A stretch of DNA of 64,000 bases from Pseudomonadota bacterium (GTDB taxonomy: Bacteria; Pseudomonadota; Gammaproteobacteria; Steroidobacterales; Steroidobacteraceae). Location: the NCBI GenBank assembly GCA_018241505.1, contig JAFEDS010000007.1:148807-212806 (forward strand). Direction: 5' to 3'. The translations under genes and the position numbers were made by a program. Below the pieces are notes generated by a model. The model saw only the letters and a list, made by a program, of their open reading frames with translations. It was not told the origin of the DNA and searched no databases. Below, piece by piece: positions 51,032 through 59,485 of the stretch; within the stretch, counting starts at the first letter, position 1; each line of letters opens with the position of its first letter.

Positions 51032-51970
51032 ATGGCAAAACGATTCCTACTAAAAAAACTGCCCGATGGTCCCGACATTCCCCTGACCGGTGATCTGTCC
51101 ATTGGCCGCAGCCCTGACAGCGGCCTCAAGCTCACGGAAGGCAGACCTTCGCGCCGTCACGCGCACCTGAGCATGGCCGGCGAGTCCGTATTTCTGGAAG
51201 ACCTGGGCTCGGCGAACGGGACTTATGTCAATGACAAGCGCATTGACATGAAGGTGAAGCTGCGGCCGAACGACCAGGTGCGGTTTGATGTCGAGCAGTT
51301 TGCGTTTCGGGTCGAGTCGGACGAGCCGCAGATGGACCTCACCGTCCAGCGGCCGGCCGAGGCCGACCTGGTGGCCGCCGGTGGCAAGGGCCGTACCCCG
51401 GAAGCCTGGCTGGAGGCCGAACAGGGCGGCAACAAGACCAAGTTCATTACGCCGGAGCAACGGCGCCAGGAACAGAAGCGGCTGGCCGACGCCGGCATGA
51501 TCGATCGGGCGTTCGAGCAGGTGGAGCAACCCCAACTGGTGGTGCTCGGCCCACAGGGCACGGAGCGGATCGAGCTTCGCGCAACCGAATCGGGCGCGCG
51601 GGAATGGCGCGTGGGCAGTGAGGGTGAGCGGGAGATACTCCTCAAGCGCCCGGGCGTCTCCGCCCTGCACGCCCGCATCGTCAATGAAGGGCCGAAGTGG
51701 AAAGTGATTGATGAGTTGTCGGCCAACGGCACCTTCGTCAACGGGCGGCGCTGCACCATGAGCTATCTCGCTTCGGCGGACCGCATTACGTTCGGCCCCG
51801 TGGAGTGCATTTTTCAGCTCCCGAAGCGGGCTGCGCGCCAGGCGCAGGAAGCAAAGGAAATTGAAGCGGCCGATGGCGGCGGCACGAAGCGGCGCTGGCT
51901 GGTCGTGGTGGCCGGCATTGTTGTAGTGCTCGCGGTCGCCGCCTTCCTGTTGTTCCGCTGGCGGGGCTGA
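51032..51970 (+). CDS. Tail-anchored protein with two FHA domains
   Basis: A 312-residue protein. FHA 1 (about 1-95) has canonical residues: LSIGRSPDSG, PSRRHAHLSM and GSANGTYVNDKRI. FHA 2 (about 170-265) has VGSEGEREILL, GVSALHARI and LSANGTFVNGRR, with Ser and His kept but Gly-Ser instead of Gly-Arg. A charged linker joins them. One membrane helix at the C-terminus (about 290-308, LVVVAGIVVVLAVAAFLLF) anchors the protein with both FHA domains in the cytoplasm. It is followed 5 bases later by a Ser/Thr kinase gene, so phospho-Thr binding of kinase targets is the obvious role. Confidence 0.88.
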   Translation: MAKRFLLKKLPDGPDIPLTGDLSIGRSPDSGLKLTEGRPSRRHAHLSMAGESVFLEDLGSANGTYVNDKRIDMKVKLRPNDQVRFDVEQFAFRVESDEPQMDLTVQRPAEADLVAAGGKGRTPEAWLEAEQGGNKTKFITPEQRRQEQKRLADAGMIDRAFEQVEQPQLVVLGPQGTERIELRATESGAREWRVGSEGEREILLKRPGVSALHARIVNEGPKWKVIDELSANGTFVNGRRCTMSYLASADRITFGPVECIFQLPKRAARQAQEAKEIEAADGGGTKRRWLVVVAGIVVVLAVAAFLLFRWRG

Positions 51971-51975
51971 TCGCG

Positions 51976-52815
51976 GTGGCCGAGATCCGCAGTCTCGGCA
52001 AGTACCCGTTGCTCGGTTTGATCGGCCGAGGCTCGATGGGGACGGTGTACGCATCGAAGGATCCCGATACGGGGACGCCTTTGGCGGTCAAAGTGGTGCA
52101 CAGCGAGCTGCTGCGGGACACGGGTGACGATTTTCGCGCGCTATTGCGCACAGAGGCGCTCGCTGCCAGCGCGCTCCATCATCCTGGCATCCTCCAGGTT
52201 CTCGAATACGGCGAAGAGAAGGATGCAGCCTATCTGGTCATGGAGTACTCGCCAGGGACGAGCCTCCAGGAGCACTTCAACCGGCACGTCCGCTTCAGCC
52301 GCCCGCGCGCAGTGAATCTGATGACTCAACTGCTCGACGCCCTCCAATACGCGCACGATCGTGGCGTCTGGCATCGGGACATCAAACCGGCCAACCTCAT
52401 CGTCAGCGGCGAGGATCGGCTGCAAGTAGCCGACTTCGGTATTGCGCGGCTGGAGTCCGCGGATACGCAGGTGACCGTGTTGGGTACTCCCGGCTATATT
52501 GCGCCGGAGAGCTATCAAACCGATTCGGTGGATCAGCGGGTCGATGTGTTTGCCGCGGGCGTGGTGCTTTACCAACTGTTGACCGATACGCCGCCTTTCA
52601 GCGGCACACCGGATCGGATCATGTCCGCCGTATGTCATGAAACGCCGCCGGCGCCTTCGGTCGCCGGCCATTCGAGTGAGCTGCGGCCGTTCGATCCGGT
52701 GGTGCTCACAGCCCTGGCCAGGCAGCCCACCGAGCGGTTCGCGAGCGCCGCTGACTTCAGGACGGCTTTGCTGCGAGCACAGGCGCCAACGCCTCGAGCC
52801 GCACGCCGGCCGTGA
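51976..52815 (+). CDS. Soluble Hanks-type Ser/Thr protein kinase
   Basis: A 279-residue protein made only of a kinase domain. Conserved parts are LIGRGSMGTVYASKD (P-loop), AVKVVHSE with the Lys, the catalytic loop HRDIKPANLIV, DFGIARLESADTQVTVLGTPGYIAPE (Mg loop, activation segment) and DVFAAGVVLYQLLTD. No membrane helix or sensor is attached. GTG start, 5 bases after the double-FHA gene, so both are one unit and the kinase probably phosphorylates or is recruited by the FHA protein. The 3' end overlaps the convergent DUF192 gene by 59 bases. Confidence 0.93.
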   Translation: MAEIRSLGKYPLLGLIGRGSMGTVYASKDPDTGTPLAVKVVHSELLRDTGDDFRALLRTEALAASALHHPGILQVLEYGEEKDAAYLVMEYSPGTSLQEHFNRHVRFSRPRAVNLMTQLLDALQYAHDRGVWHRDIKPANLIVSGEDRLQVADFGIARLESADTQVTVLGTPGYIAPESYQTDSVDQRVDVFAAGVVLYQLLTDTPPFSGTPDRIMSAVCHETPPAPSVAGHSSELRPFDPVVLTALARQPTERFASAADFRTALLRAQAPTPRAARRP

Positions 52816-53119
52816 GACCCTGTTGGGCTGCGACCCCTGCGCGCAGCTCGAGCACGGCATGTGCCTTGCCGGCAAACCGCGCCCTGCCCGCCTTGACGTC
52901 CGGGCAAACTCGCACGATCCGTGCGTCGCGATCGATGAAAACAACATCAATGGCGTAGCGCATTCCGAAGGTGTGGATACTCGAGCAGGGCGCTATGAGC
53001 AAGCCTTCCGCCGCCTCGAGCGGCGTACCCACCAACAATCCGAGCCCGCGGGTAATGAAAGTGTCGGCCACCCGTACGCGCAGGGCTCCGCCGGGTGTCG
53101 TGCAGGTTGCGTGCGCCAT
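52757..53119 (-). CDS. DUF192 family protein
   Basis: A 120-residue protein without an obvious signal peptide. The DUF192 landmarks are ITRGLGLLVGTPLEAAEGLLIAPCSSIHTFGMRYAIDVVFID, followed by the small C-terminal strands AHAVLELRAG. The family's role is unknown, but members are found next to Tad pilus genes in other genomes. Here its ATG overlaps the tadC stop by one base (TAATG), making it the last gene of the Tad operon. Confidence 0.88.
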   Translation of the reverse strand: MAHATCTTPGGALRVRVADTFITRGLGLLVGTPLEAAEGLLIAPCSSIHTFGMRYAIDVVFIDRDARIVRVCPDVKAGRARFAGKAHAVLELRAGVAAQQGLTAGVRLEALAPVLAAKPS

Positions 53120-53985
53120 TACAACCCCGAGCGCATGAACTGAATGACAATCGGGAAGCCGATCACAATGAAGGTGCAGGGGAAGATGAAGAAAATGAGA
53201 GGAAAGAGCATCTTCACCGGTGCCTCGAGCGCAAGCTTCTCCGCCCGCTGAAAACGTTCGTTGCGCCGCTGCTCGGCCTGGGCGCGCAGAATGGATCCGA
53301 TGCTGCTGCCCATCATCTCACCTTGCACGAGCGCGCTCACGAGGCTGCTGATCGGCCCGAAGTTGAGACGGGCGCCCATGTCGCGCAACGCGTCGGTTCG
53401 CGGCTTGCCGGCCCGGATCTCACGTAACAGCCGATTGATCTCCGCCAGCAACGGCCCGCGCGGCAGTTTTTCCACCGACTTGGCCAGTGCGGACGACAGG
53501 TTCATACCGGACTCAACCGCCAACACCACAATGTCCAGGAAGAACGGCAAGCGCTTGAGAATCGCCAGGTTGCGTTTCTTCGTCATCTCCCACAGCCACA
53601 GCTCCGGGAGGAAAAAGCTGAAACCGCCGCCGACAATGATGCCCGCAAGCGGCCCTATGGACACCTTGGAGGTGCCGTAGGCAAGGATGGCGGCGCCCAG
53701 GGCCGATGCGACCAACTTACCGGCAAAAAACTGTACGGGAGTGAGTGTGTAGTCCTGGCCCGCGCGCCGCAGGGACTCCTGGATGCGGGACTGTGTGCCT
53801 TCGGGCACAGCCCAGCCGCAGTAGTGCGAAACCACCCGCACCAACACCCAGGTGAGCCGATAAAAGCGCGGCGGCGGATCCATGTACTCGCGCTGATCCT
53901 GGGGGACTTCGTCCACAATGCGGCGTGTGGAGGTGATCAGCATGACGAAGGTCAGCATGATCAGGGCGCCGATGATGTACAGCAT
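53119..53985 (-). CDS. tadC: Tad pilus inner-membrane platform protein TadC
   Basis: A 288-residue type II secretion F-domain protein. Membrane helices lie near the N-terminus (MLYIIGALIMLTFVMLI), about 88-120 and 260-285. The F-domain motif region is FFLDIVVLAVESGMNLSSALAKSVEKLPRGPL and LVQGEMMGSSIGSILRAQAEQRR. With TadB it forms the platform for the pilus assembly ATPase. It lies 32 bases downstream of tadB. Confidence 0.93.
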   Translation of the reverse strand: MLYIIGALIMLTFVMLITSTRRIVDEVPQDQREYMDPPPRFYRLTWVLVRVVSHYCGWAVPEGTQSRIQESLRRAGQDYTLTPVQFFAGKLVASALGAAILAYGTSKVSIGPLAGIIVGGGFSFFLPELWLWEMTKKRNLAILKRLPFFLDIVVLAVESGMNLSSALAKSVEKLPRGPLLAEINRLLREIRAGKPRTDALRDMGARLNFGPISSLVSALVQGEMMGSSIGSILRAQAEQRRNERFQRAEKLALEAPVKMLFPLIFFIFPCTFIVIGFPIVIQFMRSGL

Positions 53986-54017
53986 TTCGGTTCACTCCTT
54001 ACGAAAAGGGTTGCGAA

Positions 54018-54857
54018 TCAGACGTCGATGTTCACGATCTTGCGGATGAAGAAGTACCCGCACAGTTCCATGAGGCCGATGACTGCCAGGGTCGCGTAGC
54101 CCCCCAACGTGTTGAACATGGGCGCCATGGCGTCGTGCTGCATGTGTGACATCACGACCAGGAGCAAGAGCGGCAATGCCGCGGCAATCCAACCCTGCAA
54201 CTTGCCCTGTGCGGTCAGCGAGCGGATCTTGCCTTCCATGGTGGCCTTGGCACGCAGGGTGTGTGCAAGCTGGTCCAAAGTTTCGGCCAGGTTACCGCCG
54301 GCATCCCGCGCGATGGTCATTGCCGCGATGACCAGATCCATTTCATCCAACTTCAGGCGCATCCCCATCGTTTCCAGCGCATCTTCCACCGCGACACCCA
54401 GACGCTGCTCGCGCACGACGATGCCCATTTCCTGGGACAGGGGCGCCGGAGTTTCCGCCATGGCGACATCGAGCGCGATCTGCAAGCTGGTGCCGGCCCG
54501 CAGCGAGCTTCCGAGCATCAACAGCATGTCGGGAAGCTGGAGTACGATCTTCAGTGAGCGCCTGCGGGCGAGCACTGCAAATATGACGCGGGGTGCAACC
54601 ACAATGACGACGGCGAAGACCGCAGGCACGAACCAACCGTCCATCATGAACCACATCAGCACCGGCAGCGCCAGCGCGATCACCTGGAAGGTGAACAGTT
54701 TGTTGGCGTCGTAGAAAACAAACTGCTCTTCCAGCTTGCCCTGGGCCATGGAGGTAAAGCGCCGCTTGTAATTGTCGTATCCGACAATGGCAAGTTGGGT
54801 GACGCCAATGATGGCAACGAAGGCGGCGATGCCGATGGCGATCATCATTGTGTTCAT
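54018..54857 (-). CDS. tadB: Tad pilus inner-membrane platform protein TadB
   Basis: A 279-residue F-domain membrane protein. The first helix is MNTMMIAIGIAAFVAIIGVTQ; further helices lie near 60-100 and 215-270. The F-domain core LPDMLLMLGSSLRAGTSLQIALDVAMAETPAPL, with the later AAMTIARDAGGNLAETLDQLA, is typical. The ATG at 54857 is chosen over an in-frame one 36 bases upstream because it begins at the first helix. It works with TadC and the CpaF ATPase in assembling Flp pili. Confidence 0.93.
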   Translation of the reverse strand: MNTMMIAIGIAAFVAIIGVTQLAIVGYDNYKRRFTSMAQGKLEEQFVFYDANKLFTFQVIALALPVLMWFMMDGWFVPAVFAVVIVVAPRVIFAVLARRRSLKIVLQLPDMLLMLGSSLRAGTSLQIALDVAMAETPAPLSQEMGIVVREQRLGVAVEDALETMGMRLKLDEMDLVIAAMTIARDAGGNLAETLDQLAHTLRAKATMEGKIRSLTAQGKLQGWIAAALPLLLLVVMSHMQHDAMAPMFNTLGGYATLAVIGLMELCGYFFIRKIVNIDV

Positions 54858-54921
54858 GGATTGATTCCCCAGGTGCTGTCCAAGTGGGCCCATCGTGCCT
54901 GTGGACCCCGATCGCTCCTAG

Positions 54922-54935
54922 TGACTAAGGGCACC
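54922..54935. promoter_or_regulatory. Recurrent Tad dyad motif, site A (upstream of tadB)
   Basis: GTGAC-TAAG-GGCAC lies 65-79 bases upstream of the tadB start, in the gap after the cpaF gene. It fits the six-site pattern KTGAC-N4-GKCAM, which can also be read as KTGA-N6-KCAM like CRP/FNR-family sites. Confidence 0.5.
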
Positions 54936-54954
54936 CCGCCGGCCGAGCGCGGTC

Positions 54955-56727
54955 TCACGAGCGGCCTCCGGGGGGATCGCACCGGTCGAAAATGCTCAGA
55001 TCGAGCGGAATGCCGATCTTGCGCAACGAATCGTAGAAGTCGGGAACGAAACCGCAGCCCGTGAAATAACCCTGGGTCTTGCCCTCGGCATCCATTCCGG
55101 TCTGCACGTACTCGAAAATGTTCTGCAGTTGGATGCGCCCGCTTTCGATACCGGTCACCTCGGAGATATGGGTGATCTTGCGCGAGCCGCAGACAAACCG
55201 GGTCTGCTGCACGACGATGTCGAGTGCCGAAGAGATCTGTTCGCGGATGGCGGTCACGGGCAGCTCCAGCCCGGACATGAGCACCATGGTCTCGAGACGT
55301 GACAGGGCGTCGCGCGGATTGTTTGCGTGCGCTGTGGTGAGCGACCCGTCGTGGCCGGTGTTCATTGCCTGGAGCATGTCCAAAGCTTCGCCGCCACGGC
55401 ACTCACCCACCACGATCCGGTCCGGCCGCATACGCAACGAGTTGCGTACGAGGTCACGGATGACCACCTGGCCCTTGCCCTCGATGTTGGAGGGGCGCGA
55501 TTCCAGGGAGACGAGATTCGGGTGATGCAATTGCAACTCGGCCGCATCCTCGATGGTCACGATGCGCTCACTGCGGGGAATGAAATTCGACAGGATGTTC
55601 AGCAGGGTGGTCTTACCGGAGCCGGTGCCGCCGGAGATCACCACGTTCTTGCGGTGCTCCACCATCACTTTCATGAACTCGATCATCTGCGCATTGGCCG
55701 AGCCGAACTTCATCAGGTCTTCCGCCTGCAGCTTGCGCTTGGCGAATTTGCGGATGGTGATGCTGGGGCCTTTCAGGGCGAGCGGCGGGATCACGGCATT
55801 GACGCGCGAGCCATCCTTGAGGCGCGCATCGACCATGGGTGAGCTCTCATCGATGCGCCGGCCAATGGGCGCGACGATCCGTTCGATGATGCCGGTCACC
55901 GCGCGATCGCTCGTGAAGGCGAGTGGATAGCGCTCCAGCTTGCCGGAGCGCTCGACAAAGACTTCGTCCGCGCGGTTGACCATGATTTCAGTCACGGTGG
56001 GATCCGCAATGAGCGGCTCGAGCAGCCCGAGACCGATCGCCTCGTCGCGGACCGCAACCATCAGGGCGGTCCGATCGATGCTCGCGGGAATATCGGGCGT
56101 TCGCTCAATCAGCTCCGAAATGAGGTTCTCGGTACGCGAGCGAAGCTCTGCATCGGTCATCCGGTGCACGTCAACGCGCCGGACGTCGAAGGCTTCGAGC
56201 AAACGCTCGTGCAGCATGCGCCGCCAGACAAACAACTCGTCCTGGGCCGCGGGTCCGGACAGTGCATCGATCTTCCCGGTGATGGAATCCCTTCCCGCCC
56301 GCAATGCCGCCGGCGGGTTGCCTGTCGAGGTGGGATCCGCTCCAAACGCAGCCGGGGATGCGGCCTTTGGCGCAGCCGCCGCGGCGCTCGCGGGTGCTGC
56401 CGCGGACCGTGAGGAGGCGGCAGGCGCTACGGCCTTGTTCGCATTCCAGGCGGCGGTGAAGGCATGCGAGCCGATCTGGATCTGGTCGCTCGGCAACAGG
56501 GGGCCATGCGTCTTGACGGGCTTGCCGTTGACGAAGGTGCCGACGGAGCTGCCCAGATCACGCAGAAACGCCTGATCATTGGAGACAAACAGCTCCGCGT
56601 GCCGGCCCCCGATGCGCCAGCCGGGCAGGCGCAGATCGCAATCGGAATCCTTGCCAATCCTCACCTTGCCGTTGGCGAAGGTCTGGCCGGGACGGCCGTT
56701 GGCTGCTTGCAGGTTGATGGTCCACAT
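54955..56727 (-). CDS. cpaF: Tad pilus assembly ATPase CpaF/TadA with N-terminal FHA domain
   Basis: A 590-residue protein. Residues 1-98 form an FHA fold (VRIGKDSDCDLRLPGWRIGGRHAELF, SSVGTFVNGKPV) with Gly-Lys for Gly-Arg and Gly for the usual Ser. An Ala/Ser-rich linker (100-135) leads to the CpaF part, including Walker A GGTGSGKTT near residue 369 and the Asp/His boxes ERIVTIEDAAELQL and SLTTAHANNPRDAL. It hydrolyses ATP to drive Flp pilus assembly with TadB and TadC. The FHA addition is unusual for CpaF. It starts 8 bases after the secretin gene ends. Confidence 0.92.
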   Translation of the reverse strand: MWTINLQAANGRPGQTFANGKVRIGKDSDCDLRLPGWRIGGRHAELFVSNDQAFLRDLGSSVGTFVNGKPVKTHGPLLPSDQIQIGSHAFTAAWNANKAVAPAASSRSAAAPASAAAAAPKAASPAAFGADPTSTGNPPAALRAGRDSITGKIDALSGPAAQDELFVWRRMLHERLLEAFDVRRVDVHRMTDAELRSRTENLISELIERTPDIPASIDRTALMVAVRDEAIGLGLLEPLIADPTVTEIMVNRADEVFVERSGKLERYPLAFTSDRAVTGIIERIVAPIGRRIDESSPMVDARLKDGSRVNAVIPPLALKGPSITIRKFAKRKLQAEDLMKFGSANAQMIEFMKVMVEHRKNVVISGGTGSGKTTLLNILSNFIPRSERIVTIEDAAELQLHHPNLVSLESRPSNIEGKGQVVIRDLVRNSLRMRPDRIVVGECRGGEALDMLQAMNTGHDGSLTTAHANNPRDALSRLETMVLMSGLELPVTAIREQISSALDIVVQQTRFVCGSRKITHISEVTGIESGRIQLQNIFEYVQTGMDAEGKTQGYFTGCGFVPDFYDSLRKIGIPLDLSIFDRCDPPGGRS

Positions 56728-56734
56728 GGCTCGT

Positions 56735-58180
56735 TTACTCCGCCAGCTTGCTGTTGATGTTGTTGATGGTGGGCTTCACTTTGGCTTCGAGCTGATCGGC
56801 ATGGCGGATGCCATCCGCCATCAACTGCTGCTGGGCCGCCACGGAGCGCGGCGTCACCAACACTACCAGCTCGGTCCGATCGTTCTGGAACTGCTTGGAC
56901 TTGAACAGGTTGCCCAGGACCGGGATGTCCTTGGCACCGGGGATGCCGTTGGCGGCGTGCGAGCCGCTGTTGCTCAGCAGACCTGACAGCACCAGTGTCT
57001 GGTCTTCTTTCAGGGTCGCAACCGTCTCGGTACGGGTCTTCTTGAACGCGATCAGGCCGTTGTTACCCACGTTGGTGAGGCTCTGGTCGGGCTCGCTGAC
57101 CTCGGCAACGATCGTGGAGCTGATGTTGCCCTGGTTGTCGGCCACCGGCTTGAACTGCAGGATGATGCCGTAGTCCTTGTAGGTCACCGTGGTGGTGCCC
57201 AGGCCGTTCGGGGTCAGGATCGGCACTTCGCCGCCGACCGTGAACTTGGCTTCGCCGCCGCTCTTGCAGCTCACCGTGGGCTCGGCCAGTGTCCAGCTCT
57301 CACCGGCGGCTTCCATCAGGTCGAGGCTGGAGGCGAGATTCGTGGCAATACCGAACACCGAGGAGTTGGCGGCCGCCCGCGCCAGATTGTGGGTTGCGTT
57401 GAAGTTGACTCCGACATTCGGGCCGGGGATGCCGGTCTGCCAGTTGATACCCAATTGGCGCTTGGCGGTCTTCAGCACCTCGACCACCCGCACATCCATG
57501 TAGACCATGCGTTCCTGGGCAACGACCACTTCTTCCTTGTGTGGCGCAACAGTGCTGACGATCTGGGGGTAGATTTTCATCAGAGCGGCAAGGCGCGTGG
57601 CGGTCCGGGCGGCGGTGTAGTCGCCTTCAATCAACACGTGGCCGTCGACCTGCCGGGCGGAGATGTTGGGTTCACCGGCCAACAGGTCCTGAACGTCCCG
57701 CAGGATCTGCGCGACATCGAAGCTGCGAACCGTCACCTCGTAGTGGAACTGGGTACCGCTGCGTGTCCATACCCGCAGCGAGGTGCTTCCGGCGCCCTGT
57801 CCGATCAGGACAACCTGGCTGGAAGCCACCACGTTCGCCTGCAGGACGCCGCCGTTGCCGACCGCGATCCGCGATACGTTGGCGAGGTCCAATACCTGGA
57901 CTTCACCGTGGTAAAGGGACAGTGGCGGGCCCTCAATCGCGTCGTGGGACGTTGAGGTCGTCCGGGATGCGCTTGCATTGGTTGCGCGTGCGTTGGAAAC
58001 CGGGGCCTCGTCGGCGACCGGGTCTGAGGGTTGTGGCTGAGCAACCGCCTCTGCCGGGGCGGACGATTCCACGGCGGGCTGCGCGTCAGGAGCCTGCCCG
58101 GCGGGAACTTGCGCCGCCGCCAATGCCGCATGCGACAGCAGGCCGAGGACGATCAAAGACTGGTGCAAGTGGGCTTTCAT
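56735..58180 (-). CDS. cpaC: Tad pilus outer-membrane secretin CpaC/RcpA
   Basis: A 481-residue exported protein (signal 1-24, AAA-Q). After a Pro/Ala-rich stretch the pilus-assembly N-domain begins near residue 90 (YHGEVQVLDLANVSRIAVGNGGVL), followed by a BON-like domain (QDLLAGEPNISARQVDGHVLIEGDY). The C-terminal secretin domain has EEVVVAQERMVYMDVRVVEVLKTAKRQLGINW and ends with VLSGLLSNSGSHAANGIPGAKDIPVLGNLFKSKQFQNDRTELVVLVTP, with the typical VPxLGxxF box. It forms the outer-membrane pore of the pilus. The start at 58180 is chosen because the longer frame upstream lacks a signal. Confidence 0.93.
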   Translation of the reverse strand: MKAHLHQSLIVLGLLSHAALAAAQVPAGQAPDAQPAVESSAPAEAVAQPQPSDPVADEAPVSNARATNASASRTTSTSHDAIEGPPLSLYHGEVQVLDLANVSRIAVGNGGVLQANVVASSQVVLIGQGAGSTSLRVWTRSGTQFHYEVTVRSFDVAQILRDVQDLLAGEPNISARQVDGHVLIEGDYTAARTATRLAALMKIYPQIVSTVAPHKEEVVVAQERMVYMDVRVVEVLKTAKRQLGINWQTGIPGPNVGVNFNATHNLARAAANSSVFGIATNLASSLDLMEAAGESWTLAEPTVSCKSGGEAKFTVGGEVPILTPNGLGTTTVTYKDYGIILQFKPVADNQGNISSTIVAEVSEPDQSLTNVGNNGLIAFKKTRTETVATLKEDQTLVLSGLLSNSGSHAANGIPGAKDIPVLGNLFKSKQFQNDRTELVVLVTPRSVAAQQQLMADGIRHADQLEAKVKPTINNINSKLAE

Positions 58181-58256
58181 GAGGGCAATTCCTATAGCTG
58201 GTCGGGCGTTGCGTTTCTGATGGCGCCATCGTGCATGCGATGCGAAAGCCGACATA

Positions 58257-58270
58257 GTGACTAACGGCAT
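58257..58270. promoter_or_regulatory. Recurrent Tad dyad motif, site B (upstream of cpaC)
   Basis: GTGAC-TAAC-GGCAT, 77-90 bases upstream of the cpaC start. Paired with site C, 40 bases further up (about four helical turns). Confidence 0.5.
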
Positions 58271-58296
58271 GTTGGAGGGGGGATGGCGCGGTCAAA

Positions 58297-58310
58297 GTGA
58301 CTAAAGGCAC
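58297..58310. promoter_or_regulatory. Recurrent Tad dyad motif, site C (upstream of cpaC)
   Basis: GTGAC-TAAA-GGCAC, 117-130 bases upstream of the cpaC start. It is the second site in this gap. Confidence 0.5.
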
Positions 58311-58340
58311 CTTGGCGCCGGCGGGGGCGGGATGTGACGA

Positions 58341-58374
58341 CGCCGGCAGCCCTGGGGAAAGGGGGCTGCCGGCG
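58341..58374 (-). terminator. Strong hairpin between cpaB and cpaC
   Basis: CGCCGGCAGCCC and GGGCTGCCGGCG form a perfect 12-bp stem with a 10-base loop, 38 bases downstream of cpaB. No T-run follows on the minus strand. It may slow or partly stop transcription, or protect the upstream mRNA, so that cpaC is expressed from its own promoter near sites B and C. Confidence 0.5.
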
Positions 58375-58411
58375 CCGGGGGAAAGTAGAAACGCTCCGAT
58401 AGCTTTGTCGA

Positions 58412-59212
58412 TCAATGACCTCCTATGATGTATTGCACTGCGAACCGTTCGCCGGCGGGCTTCTTGTTGGGCAGCACGTCGTCGATATTCATGGCCTTGA
58501 TGGCGCTCGCGTCGGCGTCCTGCGGATTGCGCAGCACGGCGGTCAGCTTGCCGGAGCTCTTCGCAACCACGATGCGCTGGGCATCCGTGGGGCTGACTGA
58601 CAGAGTGATCGTGGTGTAAGTCCTTCTGCCGGTATTGCCTTCGCCCTTGCGTGTCACCTGGCCCGTCGCCAGCACTTCCACGTTGGTCATGAGGGGGAAC
58701 GTCACCTCCCGGGCGTTCGCCTTGGATCCCCGGGCGGTCACCATCAAGTCGATATGGTCGGAGGGCCGCAGCAGCCCCGAAATCGAGTTGACCTCGTCCA
58801 CCTCGGTGGTGATGGCGCGGTTGCCGTTCTGCAAAGACGCGGAGAACACTTGCGCGGTGGACTCGAGGTGCATCACCAGCAGGGCCTCGCCATGGCGCAG
58901 GGGAACGGCCAGTTTCTGGCCGACGGCCAGGCGGAAATGCTGGGGGTCGATGGCCGAGCTGGGAACGTACTCCACCGGCACCTGATTTTTGGCAAAGGCC
59001 GCGGGCTGCACAATCGCCCCGCGCGGCATATCCTCCTTGGCCACCACCACCGTCACCATCTTGTGGTGGCCGGCCGCCTCTTCCTCGATCAGATTGCGCT
59101 GATCCTTCAGGTATTTCAGGCTCAGGAGCAAGGCAACCAGTCCCGCGCCCACGGCCAGTCCGAGCGACAGGAAGTTGCGATTGAGTTGCGGAACTTGGAA
59201 GGGAAGTTTCAT
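58412..59212 (-). CDS. cpaB: Tad pilus assembly protein CpaB/RcpC
   Basis: A 266-residue periplasmic protein anchored by one N-terminal helix (LSLGLAVGAGLVALLLSL, about 16-33). The SAF domain follows: VTVVVAKEDMPRGAIVQPAAFA and VGQKLAVPLRHGEALL. The late segment RTYTTITLSVSPTDAQRIVVAKSSGKLTAVLRNP is the CpaB C-terminal domain. It is thought to support or gate the secretin. It lies 12 bases after the minor Flp-like gene. Confidence 0.92.
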   Translation of the reverse strand: MKLPFQVPQLNRNFLSLGLAVGAGLVALLLSLKYLKDQRNLIEEEAAGHHKMVTVVVAKEDMPRGAIVQPAAFAKNQVPVEYVPSSAIDPQHFRLAVGQKLAVPLRHGEALLVMHLESTAQVFSASLQNGNRAITTEVDEVNSISGLLRPSDHIDLMVTARGSKANAREVTFPLMTNVEVLATGQVTRKGEGNTGRRTYTTITLSVSPTDAQRIVVAKSSGKLTAVLRNPQDADASAIKAMNIDDVLPNKKPAGERFAVQYIIGGH

Positions 59213-59224
59213 TGACTGGTCCTC

Positions 59225-59413
59225 TTAGGGCAGTGAAAGGAAGAAGGTCAGATCCGAGTAGAAGGCCTGGATCGCCTGGACCAACATTTTTCCGGCCGGC
59301 GTGGCTGCCGCGAACAGGGCCAGCCCCAGCAACGAGGCAATGACCGTGTATTCGACCGTCGCATTGCCGCGCTGGCGGGTGCTGACTGCGGGATGTCCGT
59401 GCCGGATGTTCAT
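59225..59413 (-). CDS. Minor Flp-like prepilin, 62 residues
   Basis: A 62-residue protein with a short basic leader (to Gly16) followed by NATVEYTVIASLLGLALFA; the G then x4-EY pattern is the Flp prepilin cleavage site. One hydrophobic helix follows and a short tail (SDLTFFLSLP). It is smaller than the main pilins at 63 kb but has the same motif, so it may be a minor pilin or pseudopilin. Site GAGGAAC precedes the ATG, and motif D lies 58-71 bases upstream. Confidence 0.78.
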   Translation of the reverse strand: MNIRHGHPAVSTRQRGNATVEYTVIASLLGLALFAAATPAGKMLVQAIQAFYSDLTFFLSLP

Positions 59414-59470
59414 GTGGGTTCCTCGGTGAGTGCGTGGCGCTACTGTGAATGCCGGACCGGCTCGCTCCCA

Positions 59471-59484
59471 GTGCCCTTGGTCAC
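59471..59484. promoter_or_regulatory. Recurrent Tad dyad motif, site D (upstream of minor Flp gene)
   Basis: On the minus strand GTGAC-CAAG-GGCAC, 58-71 bases upstream of the minor Flp-like gene. With its flank (TGTGA-N6) it comes closest to a CRP half-site. Confidence 0.5.
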
Positions 59485-59485
59485 A

